Shown here: piece after piece, positions 28,309-38,019 of the stretch | Layout of the letters: each line of letters starts with the position of its first letter | Numbering within the stretch: the first letter of the stretch is position 1 | DNA from: Pseudomonas massiliensis | GTDB lineage: Bacteria; Pseudomonadota; Gammaproteobacteria; Pseudomonadales; Pseudomonadaceae | Assembly: GCF_000826105.1 (NCBI RefSeq) | Contig: NZ_CCYK01000007.1 | Location: 248,001-312,000, forward strand | Direction of reading: 5' to 3' | Length of the DNA stretch: 64,000 nt | Program-made: the position numbers and the translations under genes | The notes under the pieces: model-generated | The model's database searches: none | What the model saw: only the letters and a program-made list of their open reading frames with translations | What the model was told of the DNA's origin: nothing

Positions 28309-28581
28309 GTGAGTACACCTTCTGCTACCCGCAGCGGCCTGCCAAAAACCCGCGAGTTCGCCCAAATGGAGACCGAACGGCTGGCCCGGGAACTGGCGCA
28401 GAGTCGCAATATGGTCGACCGGCTGCGGGTGCAGCGCTCGGACGCCAAGGAGGAAACTGCCGGGTACCGCGCGCAAGCCGACAGCCTTGCTGCACAGGTG
28501 CAGCAGTTGCAAAAAGCCCACGAGCGCCTCGAAGCACGCTATGAGGCCCTGTTACAGGCAAAATCGGAAGGGCAGGGGTGA
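28309..28581 (+). CDS. small coiled-coil protein of unknown function
   Basis: A 90-residue protein, GTG start, almost wholly predicted helix. Heptad-like repeats rich in Glu, Arg, Gln and Leu run from about 16 to 85 (METERLARELAQSRNMVDRL, LAAQVQQLQKAHERLEARYE). No cysteines or membrane segment. I recognise no family. It may belong with the next two genes, since all three have the same strand and are bounded by decayed sequence on the left and a terminator on the right. Confidence 0.6.
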   Translation: MSTPSATRSGLPKTREFAQMETERLARELAQSRNMVDRLRVQRSDAKEETAGYRAQADSLAAQVQQLQKAHERLEARYEALLQAKSEGQG

Positions 28582-28728
28582 GCTGAGGTTTCGGATGAAG
28601 CTGATTCCGGTGAAAGAGGGAAGCAGCTCGCTAAAGCACCGTTCAACCGAACCTGAAGCAGTCTAAGATCCGAAGCTGCCTGTGCGCGGCGCTACGCCCT
28701 CATGAAGCTTTAACACATTGAGACAACC

Positions 28729-29064
28729 ATGACTGACCTGATCGAAGCAGAAATGCGCCGCGCCTTGTTTGGCGCTGCGGAAGCACCGGCCCCTAAGCAT
28801 ATGCACATCCCTGATCCGCTGGAGGCCAGCCCGGATGTGGTCATCGTGGTGCCGACGGTCGAGGCGAAGAAGCGGAAGGTTGAGAAAGCGTTTACGCCGC
28901 GACTCAAGGTCAAGCTGCGAGTGGGGAATGTCTTTGAAGGCGAAACGGAAGAACTCGTGCATGAGGCCGATATGCTGAGCACCCTGCTGGCGGAGCAGGA
29001 AACGGTGAAGGCGGCACGGAAGAAATTTTGCTATGCAGACGTGGTGTCGGTTGAGCCGAAGTGA
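28729..29064 (+). CDS. hypothetical protein
   Basis: A 111-residue soluble protein not assigned to a family. The N-terminal helix MTDLIEAEMRRALFG is followed by a Pro-rich stretch, a basic VEAKKRKVEKAF segment and a C-terminal helical part (EELVHEADMLSTLLAEQETVKAARKKF). Start is ATG at 28729. The shape would fit a small nucleic-acid-binding or partner protein, but that is a guess. Codon use resembles that of real Pseudomonas genes. Confidence 0.6.
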   Translation: MTDLIEAEMRRALFGAAEAPAPKHMHIPDPLEASPDVVIVVPTVEAKKRKVEKAFTPRLKVKLRVGNVFEGETEELVHEADMLSTLLAEQETVKAARKKFCYADVVSVEPK

Positions 29065-29241
29065 AGTGGTACCGTTCGAATCGTTCCTGTGCGGGCATAT
29101 TACTTAGGTTCTGCCCGCCACGGCCGATAACGCTGCAACCGACTGCCTGATAGGCACCTGGCATCGGCATTGCCGACATTCCATCAATCGCCCAATGAAC
29201 GCCCCACCGCGGCGTCGCACAGCCGCACACAGGAGAGGGTA

Positions 29242-29994
29242 ATGCCACGGCGTAACCGCCCGGAAGTCATCGACAGGGATCGACTCGAATCGCCATTGAC
29301 GGCGCTGGAGCCGCTGTCGCCGCATCGGCGTTCACCGTCGCGCATGAGTCCGGCCTTGTGGATCGGAGGACTGACCGTCGTGGTGGCCCTTGGCGTGAGC
29401 TGGGCGCACCTCAAAGCCTATTGGCAGCCTGAGTCCTCCACCCTCGCGGAAGCGGCCTTGCCCGCCCAGCCGGTCACTCGCCCCGCGCTTCCGATTAGCG
29501 CGCCTGCGACGGCGCTCGCTTCGGCACCGGCTCGTGCCCAGGCCCGGCCTCTGGCCGACTGCTTGGCGGGTAGCACTGTGATCAATGAGGAGGTGCTGCG
29601 ATGCCGCTTTGGCAACGTACCGCCTCCCCGCATGGAGACCCAACCTCGCCAAGGCCTCGTGTCAGCGGCGTATTTGAAGCAGTACCGGGCCGAGCGCGCG
29701 GCGCGCCCGGTAAGTGACCGGAGGGAACACGTCAACGGAACAGAAACCCAAGTGATTCCTGGCTGGGATGGCCATGGGAGCTACCTGGCCACCTGGCAGG
29801 TGGTGGACAACGAAGTTGATACGTCGAGCGTATGCCGTAATCACCGCCAGGGTTCGATCGACTATCGCGAATGCCGCAAGGGCGCCAAGCAGTGGTTCAT
29901 GCAGCAGTGCCGAAGCACGCAGAGTAGCGGAGGTAGCGGTGACTCCGAAAAAAGGCGGTATTGCTCGGCGGCGTCATTCAGTCCAATGGGATGA
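29242..29994 (+). CDS. hypothetical single-pass membrane protein with Cys-rich C-terminus
   Basis: A 250-residue protein with a basic N-terminus, one membrane helix at about 36-57 (MSPALWIGGLTVVVALGVSW), an Ala/Pro-rich linker (70-105) and a C-terminal domain with six cysteines (DCLAG, RCRFG, SVCRN, RECRKG, QQCRS, RYCSA). Topology would place the Cys-rich part in the periplasm, where disulfides can form. The ATG at 29242 follows AGGAGAGGG. No family recognised. Confidence 0.65.
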   Translation: MPRRNRPEVIDRDRLESPLTALEPLSPHRRSPSRMSPALWIGGLTVVVALGVSWAHLKAYWQPESSTLAEAALPAQPVTRPALPISAPATALASAPARAQARPLADCLAGSTVINEEVLRCRFGNVPPPRMETQPRQGLVSAAYLKQYRAERAARPVSDRREHVNGTETQVIPGWDGHGSYLATWQVVDNEVDTSSVCRNHRQGSIDYRECRKGAKQWFMQQCRSTQSSGGSGDSEKRRYCSAASFSPMG

Positions 29995-30157
29995 CAGCAG
30001 CGACGCTTGCTGCCAAGTCTGCATTGCTAAGGTGAATCATGATCCCGCCATTTGAGAACGACCCCTACCGACCCTGAGCGGTCAGTCAAAAGCAATCAGT
30101 CGCAGGCGTCTACGAAACCAGGAGCGATTCACTTTGCTCTCCGCTCATCCAACATGA

Positions 30158-30189
30158 TTAAAAGACGGCCCTCGATAAGGGAAGGCCGT
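30158..30189 (-). terminator. terminator of the leftward 83-aa/FAD-oxidoreductase unit
   Basis: Read on the minus strand, ACGGCC and GGCCGT pair with an inner CCT/AGG extension and are followed by CTTTTAAT, a fair U-run. A second perfect hairpin (TTTGTCAC at 30192-30199, GTGACAAA at 30205-30212) precedes it. Together they close the transcript ending at 30244. Confidence 0.6.
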
Positions 30190-30243
30190 AGTTTGTCACG
30201 CTAAGTGACAAATTGGGCAGACCTATGAGGGCGATCTTGGCAC

Positions 30244-30495
30244 TCAGCGTCTGGCAGTCTCTGAGCCAGCCTTGGATTTCATCTTGCCTACTCGAGCCCG
30301 AAACACCAGGCTGAGCAGGAACAACACGGTCTTGAGGTCGAGCATCTTCAGCGCCGCCCGGGCTTCCTCCGGACGCAGGCGGGCGACCATGGGCATGGCG
30401 CCGAAGATCTTGCCCTTGATCAGCAGTTCGTTGCCGCTACGTTCGATGGCATTCACCGCCATCAGCTCACTGTTGTCGCTGCCGAATATCTTCAT
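30244..30495 (-). CDS. conserved small protein downstream of a phytoene-dehydrogenase-like enzyme
   Basis: An 83-residue protein with a beta-rich N-terminus (MKIFGSDNSELMAVNAIERSG, then a GKIFGAMPMVARL segment), a helix LRPEEARAALKML, a hydrophobic stretch (VLFLLSLVF) and a basic tail. The GAGGAA ribosome site lies in the 2-base gap and the tail of the upstream gene, so the two are coupled. Function unknown; pairing with the FAD enzyme suggests a partner or substrate-binding role (inference). Confidence 0.75.
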   Translation of the reverse strand: MKIFGSDNSELMAVNAIERSGNELLIKGKIFGAMPMVARLRPEEARAALKMLDLKTVLFLLSLVFRARVGKMKSKAGSETARR

Positions 30496-30497
30496 GG

Positions 30498-32087
30498 TCA
30501 GTTCCTCGTCACGCGGTCGAAATCCATGCCCAGGTCGTCGAACACCTTGATGGCCGTTGCGCGGCCGGCGCCGAATACACCACCGCCGGGGTGCATGAAC
30601 GGCCCTACCAAGTAGAGGTTGTCTAGCCCTGGCACGGTCAGGCGACCCAGGTCGGGCGTGGGGCGGTGGGCGAAGTTTTGATAGAAGTACGGCGCCACCC
30701 CGTGCACGTCGCCCTTGACCATGGAATTGGGCGAGCTGCGCTCCAGGTCCAGTGGCGAGCACAGGGTGCGGGCGATGATGTTGTCGGGCGTCAGGTTTTT
30801 CACGAACTTGCGGTAGGCCTGCAGGCTCAGGTCGCCGAATTCCTCCTTGTACTCGTCCCAGCGCGCAGCGCCGCCTTCGGCTAGGTTGTAGGGCGCGAAG
30901 GTCATACCATGGAACATCCCCTTGCCAGTCGGCACGCGGGTAGGGTCGTTGATGCTTTCATCTCCGCCCGCCACCAGCCGCCGCGTGGACACGCGGCCGC
31001 GCCGCAAGGCATCGAAATCATCCAGCATGTCGCTCAGGCGATCACTGCTCATCATGGTCAGCATGGTGGCGCGGCCCACGTCAGGGCCTGCGTGAAATTC
31101 AGCCTGGCGATGCAAATCGTAGTGGCTCACGAACAGGCTGAAGGGGGCAAGGGTGGCGCGTTCGGCGCGGGCGATCACACCCGGGTCCAGCCCGTCCACA
31201 AAGCGCTTGATCACATGGGGGTGAAGCGCGCCGATCACCGCATCCTTGGCAAGGATACGTTCACCGTCAGCCAGCTCTACGCCCGCCGCGCGGCCATCGG
31301 ATACCACGACCTTGCGCACTTCGGCATTGCACCGGATTTCGCCGCCGTGGTGCTCGATGCAGCGGGCGAGGGCCTCGGACAGCTTGCCGCTGCCGCCCAC
31401 CGGTTGCGACACGCCGTGGGTGTGCATGATCCCGACAAAGGCATACACGCCCATCCCTGTGCCCAGTTCGTCGGGCATCTGCAGGTTCTCGGCGATCACC
31501 CGCAGCAAGTGGATCTTCACCTTGTCGTGTTCGAACAGGTTATCGATGATGTCTAGCGTGCTGCGCTGCATGGCATCGAACAGCTCGCGGCCTTCCAGGC
31601 TCTGGTCGAGCATCGCCACCATGGCGCCCATGGGCAGCGGCGGCGAATAAAACCCGGAGAGGAACAGCGGCAGCAGCCCACCGGCCTTCAAGGCCAGCTC
31701 GCGGTAGGTGTTGGCGTCACGTTCGGATACCGTCGCGATGGACGCGCAGGCTTTGTCCAGGTCGCGATAGGTGATCAGCGAACTGCCGTCCTCGAAGACC
31801 GTGGCGTGAGGAATGTCGGAATAGTTGTATTTGAGCCCGAACCGGCTGAACAGGCCCAGCTCGTCCTGGGTGATCATTGGGTTGCCCTGGATCATGATGT
31901 GCACGCTGGAGTGCTCGTCGTGCCAGAAACCCGGTGTGTTGAGCTGGCGGGTAGACACGCCACCGCCCACGTAATCCTTGCGCTCCAGCACCAGCACCTT
32001 TTTTCCGGCCTTGGCCAGGTAGGCCGCGGCGACCAGGCCGTTGTGCCCTCCGCCGATTGCGACCACGTCGTAATGGTTCATCTGCAC
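30498..32087 (-). CDS. phytoene dehydrogenase-like FAD oxidoreductase
   Basis: A 529-residue FAD protein of the CrtI/phytoene-desaturase-like amine-oxidase fold. The N-terminal dinucleotide motif is AIGGGHNGLVAAAYLAKAGKKVLVLE, and the C-terminal FAD contact is LYLVGPFMHPGGGVFGAGRATA. Many bacterial relatives are not carotenoid enzymes. Nothing else here is a carotenoid gene, so a desaturation or dehydrogenation step in the island's catabolic route is more likely. Divergent from the HxlR gene, with 155 bases between for shared control. Confidence 0.85.
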   Translation of the reverse strand: MQMNHYDVVAIGGGHNGLVAAAYLAKAGKKVLVLERKDYVGGGVSTRQLNTPGFWHDEHSSVHIMIQGNPMITQDELGLFSRFGLKYNYSDIPHATVFEDGSSLITYRDLDKACASIATVSERDANTYRELALKAGGLLPLFLSGFYSPPLPMGAMVAMLDQSLEGRELFDAMQRSTLDIIDNLFEHDKVKIHLLRVIAENLQMPDELGTGMGVYAFVGIMHTHGVSQPVGGSGKLSEALARCIEHHGGEIRCNAEVRKVVVSDGRAAGVELADGERILAKDAVIGALHPHVIKRFVDGLDPGVIARAERATLAPFSLFVSHYDLHRQAEFHAGPDVGRATMLTMMSSDRLSDMLDDFDALRRGRVSTRRLVAGGDESINDPTRVPTGKGMFHGMTFAPYNLAEGGAARWDEYKEEFGDLSLQAYRKFVKNLTPDNIIARTLCSPLDLERSSPNSMVKGDVHGVAPYFYQNFAHRPTPDLGRLTVPGLDNLYLVGPFMHPGGGVFGAGRATAIKVFDDLGMDFDRVTRN

Positions 32088-32242
32088 CTTCCCACAGGGT
32101 TTTATTGTTGTTGGCAGCCGTGCCAGTGGCTGGGCTGTGGGGCGATTCTAGGAGTAGGCTTTGCAGGCCTGGAAGATCGCACTTTAATGTGGGTCGGTTA
32201 CCTCAATGTGCGTGCCTCTACCAACCGCAGGAACATCACCGC

Positions 32243-32680
32243 GTGGAAAATCCCGACACTCAAGCCCCGCAAGCAACCCAGCAGCAGGCCCTGGAGCGCT
32301 TGCGCGCGCGGGTACTGCACAACGGCAATGATCCGCACGGCCCTATCCGGGAAACCCTCGGCCGGCTTGGCGATCGCTGGAGCCCGCTGCTGTTGTTGAT
32401 CCTGAAAACCGGGATGCTGCGCTTCACCGAGCTTCAACGGCAGGTGAACGCCATGGCCGACGCGGAGCTGTCCCAGCGCATCCTTACCCTCAAGCTGCGT
32501 GCCTTCGAGCGCGACGGCATGGTGTCCCGCACGGTAATCCCGACTATCCCGCCCCAGGTGGAATATCGGCTTACGACACTGGGCGTTGCGCTGGCGCAGC
32601 GGCTGGAAGGATTACTGGAATGGCTGGAAGGCCAGGCGCCTGAAATCCTCGCCGCTCGGGCTGTATGGGACCACACCTAA
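32243..32680 (+). CDS. HxlR-family transcriptional regulator
   Basis: A 145-residue winged-helix regulator: LGDRWSPLLLLILKTGMLRFTELQRQV, ISQRILT-type recognition (ELSQRILTLKLRAFERDGMVSR) and a VEYRLTTLG wing. I place the start at the GTG at 32243, preceded by CAGGAA; the frame upstream overlaps the divergent FAD gene and is unlike coding DNA. It probably controls that gene and itself. Its stop overlaps the convergent LysR stop by 4 bases. Confidence 0.88.
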   Translation: MENPDTQAPQATQQQALERLRARVLHNGNDPHGPIRETLGRLGDRWSPLLLLILKTGMLRFTELQRQVNAMADAELSQRILTLKLRAFERDGMVSRTVIPTIPPQVEYRLTTLGVALAQRLEGLLEWLEGQAPEILAARAVWDHT

Positions 32681-33582
32681 CCCAACCCTTGCGCCGTCTC
32701 GATGATCAGGTTTCGCAACCACGCCAGCCCCGGGTCGTGCTGGCGGTATTTGTTCCATTGCAACGCGATGGTGAGTTCCGGTGCCGCCCAGGGGGCGGGC
32801 AGGATGCGTAACGGCAGGTATTCCACCCAGCGCTCGGCGAGACGGCGGTGCATGGTGGCGATGCGGCGAGTGCCGATCACATAGGGAGGCACGCTGTTGA
32901 AGGTGTGGGTAGTTACCTCCACCCGGCGCTCGAAGTCGAAACGGCGTAGAAACCACTCATCCACGGTGGGGGTGCGGTGTTCGTTGCCCCAGCGCACCAG
33001 CACGTGGCCGAGCTGCTTGTAGTCATCGAACGAGAGCGTCGCTGGGCCCTGCTCGCGGCACACCACGCACACGAAAATGTCGTCGAACAATGGGCTGGAG
33101 GGGTGGCCCTCCATCAGTTGCGTATCGGGCAGCAGCAAAAAATCCAGGTGCCCCCGCTCGATTTCATGAATGGCATCGTCGTTGGGCGAGAACAGCTCAA
33201 GCGAGCACTTGGGCGCTAACTCGCGCAAGCGAAGACTCACTTCAGGCATCAGCACCATGCCCACGTAATCGGAGGCCATCAAGGTGAAGGTGCGGATGGC
33301 CTGTTCCGGCTGGAACTGACTGCGGTTTTCCAGCGTGGCGCGCATCTGAATGAGCAGGTCACGCACCGGTTGTGCCAGGGTTTCACCCATCGGGGTGCGC
33401 ACCATCCGGCGGCCGATCTGCACGAGTAAATCGTCTTCGAAATAGGTTCGCAGGCGGGCCAATGCCGCGCTTGTGGCCGGTTGGCTGAGAAACAGCCGCT
33501 CGCCGGCGCGGGTGATGTTTTGTTCAGCGAGCAACACGTCCAGCACTACCAGCAGATTCAGGTCCAGGCCGTGGAAGCGCAT
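32677..33582 (-). CDS. LysR-family transcriptional regulator
   Basis: A 301-residue LysR regulator of the NodD/NahR-like branch: LDLNLLVVLDVLLAEQNITRAGERLFLSQPATSAALARLR helix-turn-helix at 3-45, then an effector domain. This branch commonly senses aromatic or phenolic inducers. The ATG at 33582 starts the usual MRFHGLDLNLL; upstream in-frame sequence to 33780 is not coding. It is divergent from the eleven-gene catabolic run that starts at 33786, with about 200 bases between, and is its most likely activator. Confidence 0.92.
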   Translation of the reverse strand: MRFHGLDLNLLVVLDVLLAEQNITRAGERLFLSQPATSAALARLRTYFEDDLLVQIGRRMVRTPMGETLAQPVRDLLIQMRATLENRSQFQPEQAIRTFTLMASDYVGMVLMPEVSLRLRELAPKCSLELFSPNDDAIHEIERGHLDFLLLPDTQLMEGHPSSPLFDDIFVCVVCREQGPATLSFDDYKQLGHVLVRWGNEHRTPTVDEWFLRRFDFERRVEVTTHTFNSVPPYVIGTRRIATMHRRLAERWVEYLPLRILPAPWAAPELTIALQWNKYRQHDPGLAWLRNLIIETAQGLG

Positions 33583-33785
33583 GTGGGGGATCTTCTTATG
33601 GTTATGGGCACCAGCATTTGCGGTGTTTATACCCCGGCACGCTGGCCGTGACCAGTCATCCACGCCATGGATGACAGGCATCCGAACAAACAATTTCCGG
33701 CATACCCCGCCGCTGCGTAGTGTGAGGCTCATACCTCGCCGCCAGCGCCTGGCGGGGCACAACAATAAAACCGGAGACACGCTGG

Positions 33786-34913
33786 ATGAGCGAGATCAGG
33801 AACGTGCTGATAGTGGGCGCGGGGATCGGCGGGTTGAGCGCCGCGATCGCCCTACGCAGGGCTGGGGTGGCGGTGGAGATCGTGGAGATCAACCCCCAGG
33901 CCAAGGTGTACCACGTGGGCATTGTGGTGCAGGCCAACTGCATCCGGGCCATGGCGCAACTGGGCATCGCTGACGCGGCAGTGGCGGCGGGCTTCCCCTA
34001 CAACGGCCTGCGCATCTGCAACCAGCAGGGTCAAGTGAAGGCCGAACTTAGCGGCGCCCGCCTGGCGGGTGAGGATTACCCCGCCAACCTGGGCCTTACC
34101 CGGCCCGCCTTGCACAAGGTATTGCTGGATGCGGTCGCGCAGAACGGCGCGATCCTGCGGCTGGGCGTGACCTTCAGCGACATCGAACAAAGCGAACACA
34201 AGGTGTCGGTGCGGTTCACCGACGGCAGCAGCGGCGACTACGACCTGGTGGTCGGCGCCGATGGTGTGTATTCCAAGGTGCGCGCCAGGGTGTTCGGTGA
34301 GCACTATCGCCCGCGTTTCACTGGCCAGGGGGTGTGGCGCTACAACCTGCCCCGGCCCAAGGACCTGCTGTGGTCGCACATGTTCGAGGGCAAGCCTGGC
34401 GGCAAGGCCGGTTATACCCCACTCACCGAAGACAGCCTCTACATCCTCTCGGTGTTCGAGGAACCCGGTAACCCCTTTTTCGACCCAGATACCTTGGCGG
34501 CGGAATTTCGCAAGCGACTTGAAGGCTATGGCGGCTTGGTACCCGAGCTGAGCGCGCAGATCACCGACAACAGCCAGGTGGTGTACCGCCCGCTGGAGGC
34601 ATTGCTGATGCCAGCGCCTTGGTACCGCGGCCGGGTGCTGTTGATCGGCGACGCGGCGCACGCCACTACCCCACACATGGGCCAGGGTGCGGCGCAAGCG
34701 GTGGAAGACGCCGTGGTGCTCGGCGAACTCTGCGGCGCCGGGCTAAAGACGCAAGCAGTACTGGACGGCTTTATGGCCCGCCGCTACGAGCGCTGTAAGT
34801 TCATCAACGAAGGCTCGGTGCAGATCGGTGAGTGGGAGCAACGGCCTACGCCTGAAGCCGATTTCGCCGGGCTGATGGCCAAGATGATCCGCGTGGTTTC
34901 CGAACCCATCTGA
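33786..34913 (+). CDS. FAD-dependent aromatic-ring monooxygenase (salicylate/3-hydroxybenzoate hydroxylase-like)
   Basis: A 375-residue group A flavoprotein monooxygenase. Motifs: GAGIGG at 11-16, the central VVGADGVYSKVR (DG motif) and GRVLLIGDAAHATTPHMGQGAAQAVEDA (GD motif). These enzymes use NAD(P)H and oxygen to hydroxylate phenolic or enolic rings. First gene after the LysR divergence. The exact substrate is unknown. Confidence 0.9.
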   Translation: MSEIRNVLIVGAGIGGLSAAIALRRAGVAVEIVEINPQAKVYHVGIVVQANCIRAMAQLGIADAAVAAGFPYNGLRICNQQGQVKAELSGARLAGEDYPANLGLTRPALHKVLLDAVAQNGAILRLGVTFSDIEQSEHKVSVRFTDGSSGDYDLVVGADGVYSKVRARVFGEHYRPRFTGQGVWRYNLPRPKDLLWSHMFEGKPGGKAGYTPLTEDSLYILSVFEEPGNPFFDPDTLAAEFRKRLEGYGGLVPELSAQITDNSQVVYRPLEALLMPAPWYRGRVLLIGDAAHATTPHMGQGAAQAVEDAVVLGELCGAGLKTQAVLDGFMARRYERCKFINEGSVQIGEWEQRPTPEADFAGLMAKMIRVVSEPI

Positions 34914-34934
34914 CGCGCTGCACAAGGACGCTCC

Positions 34935-35951
34935 ATGAACCGCAACCCACTCAAAGACTGGCAGGTCGATCGCGACGCCATTGGATTCATCGGTCACGAC
35001 CTGCAACGCCCCGAATGCATCATTGCCCAGCCTGATGGCAGCCTCTGGGCCGCCGATGCACGCGGTGGGGTGATGCACATCGCGGCCCACGGCGAGCAAA
35101 CCCTGTTGGCCCCGGCCCAGGCGCCGAGCAGTGACGCCAGCTTCGAAGCCCGCTACGTGCAATCCCAGGGCGCTTCGCTGCCCAACGGCCTGGCGCTGAC
35201 CGAAAACGGTGACTTCATCATCTGCAACTGGGGCCTGGACCGTATAGAAAAACTTGATCGCCGAGGCAACCTGCAGGTGTTGTTCGATCAATTGGACGGC
35301 AAGCCCCTGGGCAAGACCAACTTCCCGCTGCGGGATCGCCAGGGGCGGATCTGGTTCACGGTCACCACCACGATGCAGCCCTGGACCGACTCGATCAATT
35401 CCGGCGTGCTGGACGGCTACATCGGAGTGATCGACGAGCACGGCATTCGTGTAGTCGCCGAGGGCTTCGGCGGCACCAACGAAATCCGCTTCGACGACCG
35501 CCAGGAGTGGCTGTACGTGGTGGAAAGCAATGTGCGCCGGATCTCGCGCCTGCGTCTGCGCCCCGATGGCTCGCTGGGTGACCGCGAAGTGTTCGGCCCT
35601 GCTGAGCTGGAAGGCTTCCCGGACGGTTTTGCCTTCGACTGCTTTGGCAACCTTTGGGTAACCCTGGTGATGAGCGACAAGCTGATCGCCCTTACCCCGG
35701 ACGGCGAGGTACTGACGCTGCTGGACGACGGCAACCCGGAGGCCATCGCCGTGCTCAACGCCCATTACCGCGCGAAAACCCTGACCCCGCAGATCATGCA
35801 AGCCACTCGCGGCACTCTTGCGCCGTGGATGGCCAGCATCACCTTTGGCGGTCCGGACCTTCAAACGGTGTACCTGGGCAGCTTGCAAGGTACCCGTATT
35901 CCGTACTTCCGCTCGCCCGTGGCGGGCCAGGCGCTGGTGCACTGGCGCTGA
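34935..35951 (+). CDS. SMP-30/gluconolactonase-like lactone hydrolase
   Basis: A 338-residue six-bladed propeller hydrolase of the SMP-30/gluconolactonase/LRE group. Metal-site elements include the Glu of [38 protein letters not shown], and the Asp of [17 protein letters not shown]. Members open sugar or aromatic lactones. It lies 21 bases after the monooxygenase and 25 before the HisD-like gene. No signal peptide, so cytoplasmic. Confidence 0.87.
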   Translation: MNRNPLKDWQVDRDAIGFIGHDLQRPECIIAQPDGSLWAADARGGVMHIAAHGEQTLLAPAQAPSSDASFEARYVQSQGASLPNGLALTENGDFIICNWGLDRIEKLDRRGNLQVLFDQLDGKPLGKTNFPLRDRQGRIWFTVTTTMQPWTDSINSGVLDGYIGVIDEHGIRVVAEGFGGTNEIRFDDRQEWLYVVESNVRRISRLRLRPDGSLGDREVFGPAELEGFPDGFAFDCFGNLWVTLVMSDKLIALTPDGEVLTLLDDGNPEAIAVLNAHYRAKTLTPQIMQATRGTLAPWMASITFGGPDLQTVYLGSLQGTRIPYFRSPVAGQALVHWR

Positions 35952-35976
35952 CACTCAACAACAAGGAACACAGGCC

Positions 35977-37263
35977 ATGATTCGTTATTTGAAAAGAGGC
36001 AAGCCTGCCGCGCACAAAGCCGAGCTCAATGCTCAGGTGCGTGACACAGTAGAGCAGATCATCAGCGCGGTGGAGCAACGGGGCGAGGCGGCAGTGCGGG
36101 AGTATTCCGAGAAGTTCGATAGCTGGAGCCCCACTGACCTGCGGTTGAGCCAGGCACAGATCCAGGCCTGCATCGACAGCCTGCCGGCCCAGGCCATCGC
36201 GGATATCAAATTTGCCCAGGCGCAGATTCGCCGTTTCGCCCAGGTGCAGTTGCTATCGCTGCGCGACGTCGAGGTTGAAACCTTGCCGGGTGTTGTGCTG
36301 GGCCACAAGAACATCCCGGTCAACGCCGTGGGTTGCTATATCCCCGGGGGCAAATACCCGCTGCTGGCCTCGGCGCACATGAGCGTGCTTACTGCCAAGG
36401 TGGCAGGCGTAAAGCGGGTGATCGCCTGCGCGCCGCCGTTCGAAGGCAAGCCCTCGGCAGAAATCGTCGCCGCCATGGCGCTGGCCGGTGCCGATGAAAT
36501 CTACGTGATGGGCGGCGTTCAAGGCGTGGCGGCCATGGCCCTGGGTACCGAGCATATCGCGCCCGTGGACATGATCGTCGGCCCAGGCAATGCCTACGTC
36601 GCCGAGGCCAAGCGCCAGCTATACGGGCGCGTGGGTATCGACCTGTTTGCGGGACCAACCGAAACCCTAGTGATCTGCGATGACAGCGTGGACGCCGAAC
36701 TGGTGGCCGTGGATCTGCTGGGCCAGGCAGAACATGGCCCTACGTCGCCGGCGGTGTGCCTGACTACCAGCAGCCGACTGGCCGAAGAACTGCCCGCGGC
36801 CATCGAGCAGGTGCTGGCACGGCTGGACACTGCGCCGGTGGCCAGCGTGGCGTGGCGCGACTACGGCGAAATCATCCTGTGCGACAGCGACGAGGAAGTG
36901 CTCGCTGAATCCGAGCGGCTGTGTTCCGAGCATGTGCAAGTGATGACCTGCGACCCCGAGTGGTTCTTCGAACGCATGACCTGCTACGGCGGCCTGTTCC
37001 TCGGCCATCGCACCAACGTGGCCTACGGCGACAAGGTAATCGGCACCAACCACACCCTGCCCACCATGGGCGCTGGCCGTTACACCGGCGGGTTGTGGGT
37101 GGGCAAGTTCATCAAGACCCATACCTACCAGCGCGTGCTCACCGATGAAGCCAGCGTGGCCGTTGGTGAGGTGTGTTCCCGGCTATGCGCGCTCGAGCAC
37201 TTCTCTGGCCACAAGGAACAAGCCGACATCCGCGTGCGGCGCTTCCAGGCGGCCCGCGCATGA
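35977..37263 (+). CDS. histidinol dehydrogenase-like NAD-dependent dehydrogenase
   Basis: A 428-residue member of the HisD fold placed in a catabolic operon. Aligned by motif to HisD, the zinc ligands are Q250, H253, D352 and H412 and the catalytic pair is E318-H319; [23 protein letters not shown] carries the substrate loop. All key residues are present, so it should oxidise an alcohol to an acid in two steps, as in HisD and the sulfopropanediol dehydrogenase HpsN. No other his gene is nearby. Start ATG at 35977 follows AAGGAAC. The stop overlaps the SDR start by 4 bases. Confidence 0.9.
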   Translation: MIRYLKRGKPAAHKAELNAQVRDTVEQIISAVEQRGEAAVREYSEKFDSWSPTDLRLSQAQIQACIDSLPAQAIADIKFAQAQIRRFAQVQLLSLRDVEVETLPGVVLGHKNIPVNAVGCYIPGGKYPLLASAHMSVLTAKVAGVKRVIACAPPFEGKPSAEIVAAMALAGADEIYVMGGVQGVAAMALGTEHIAPVDMIVGPGNAYVAEAKRQLYGRVGIDLFAGPTETLVICDDSVDAELVAVDLLGQAEHGPTSPAVCLTTSSRLAEELPAAIEQVLARLDTAPVASVAWRDYGEIILCDSDEEVLAESERLCSEHVQVMTCDPEWFFERMTCYGGLFLGHRTNVAYGDKVIGTNHTLPTMGAGRYTGGLWVGKFIKTHTYQRVLTDEASVAVGEVCSRLCALEHFSGHKEQADIRVRRFQAARA

Positions 37264-38012
37264 GCAGGCTTGCAGGCAGGGTGGCGGTAGTCACCGGGGC
37301 CACTGGCGGTCTGGGCCAGGCCATTTGCCAGGCGTTGGCCGAGGAGGGCGCCAGCGTGGTGGTGGGTTATCACCATTCAGCGTTGGCAGCTCAGGCCCTG
37401 GCTCAGAATCTGCCGCCCGTAGACGCTGGCCACTGGGCCGCCTCGGCACCGGTCACTGACAGCAACGCGCTCAATGAACTGGCGGCATTGGTTGATGCTC
37501 GCCATGGCCATTGCGACCTGCTGGTGAACTGTGCCGGTGTCACTCGCTTCGTGCCACACGGGGACTTGCTCGGGCTGGACGATGATCTGATCGACCACAT
37601 TTTCGCCACCAATGTGCGCGGCGCCATCGCCTGCGTTCGGGCATTCCAGCCGCTGCTGCAGGCCAGGAGCAATGGACTCGTGGTGAATATCAGCTCGATC
37701 GCTGCGCGTACGGCCATGGGCAGCAACATCGCCTACTGTGCCTCCAAGGCCGCGCTGGACAACCTGACCGCGTCCCTGGCGCGAGCCTTGGCACCCGCCG
37801 TGCGGGTGGTGTCGGTCGCGCCGGGCCTGGCCGACACCGAATTCGTGCAAGGGTTGGCCAGCGACTGGCGTGACGAGCAGGCGCAACGCACGCCCCTTGG
37901 CCGCCTGGCCCTGCCAGAGCAAGTGGCCCAGGCCGTAGTGGCAGCGGCCTCTCACCTCACCTTTACCACCGGCGCGGTCATCCCTGTGGATGGCGGCAGA
38001 GCATTGAGCTGA
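37260..38012 (+). CDS. short-chain dehydrogenase/reductase
   Basis: A 250-residue classical SDR: nucleotide motif [10 protein letters not shown] (12-21), NCAG (about 90), the catalytic Ser in [14 protein letters not shown] with Tyr and Lys, and the C-terminal [12 protein letters not shown]. Probably oxidises or reduces a hydroxy/keto group of a pathway intermediate with NAD(P). Coupled to the HisD-like gene by an ATGA overlap. Confidence 0.92.
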   Translation: MSRLAGRVAVVTGATGGLGQAICQALAEEGASVVVGYHHSALAAQALAQNLPPVDAGHWAASAPVTDSNALNELAALVDARHGHCDLLVNCAGVTRFVPHGDLLGLDDDLIDHIFATNVRGAIACVRAFQPLLQARSNGLVVNISSIAARTAMGSNIAYCASKAALDNLTASLARALAPAVRVVSVAPGLADTEFVQGLASDWRDEQAQRTPLGRLALPEQVAQAVVAAASHLTFTTGAVIPVDGGRALS

Positions 38013-38019
38013 GGGCACC

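Noticed and set aside
30498..32087. Carotenoid biosynthesis
   Set aside because: The enzyme is phytoene-desaturase-like by fold, but no phytoene synthase, cyclase or isoprenoid gene is near.
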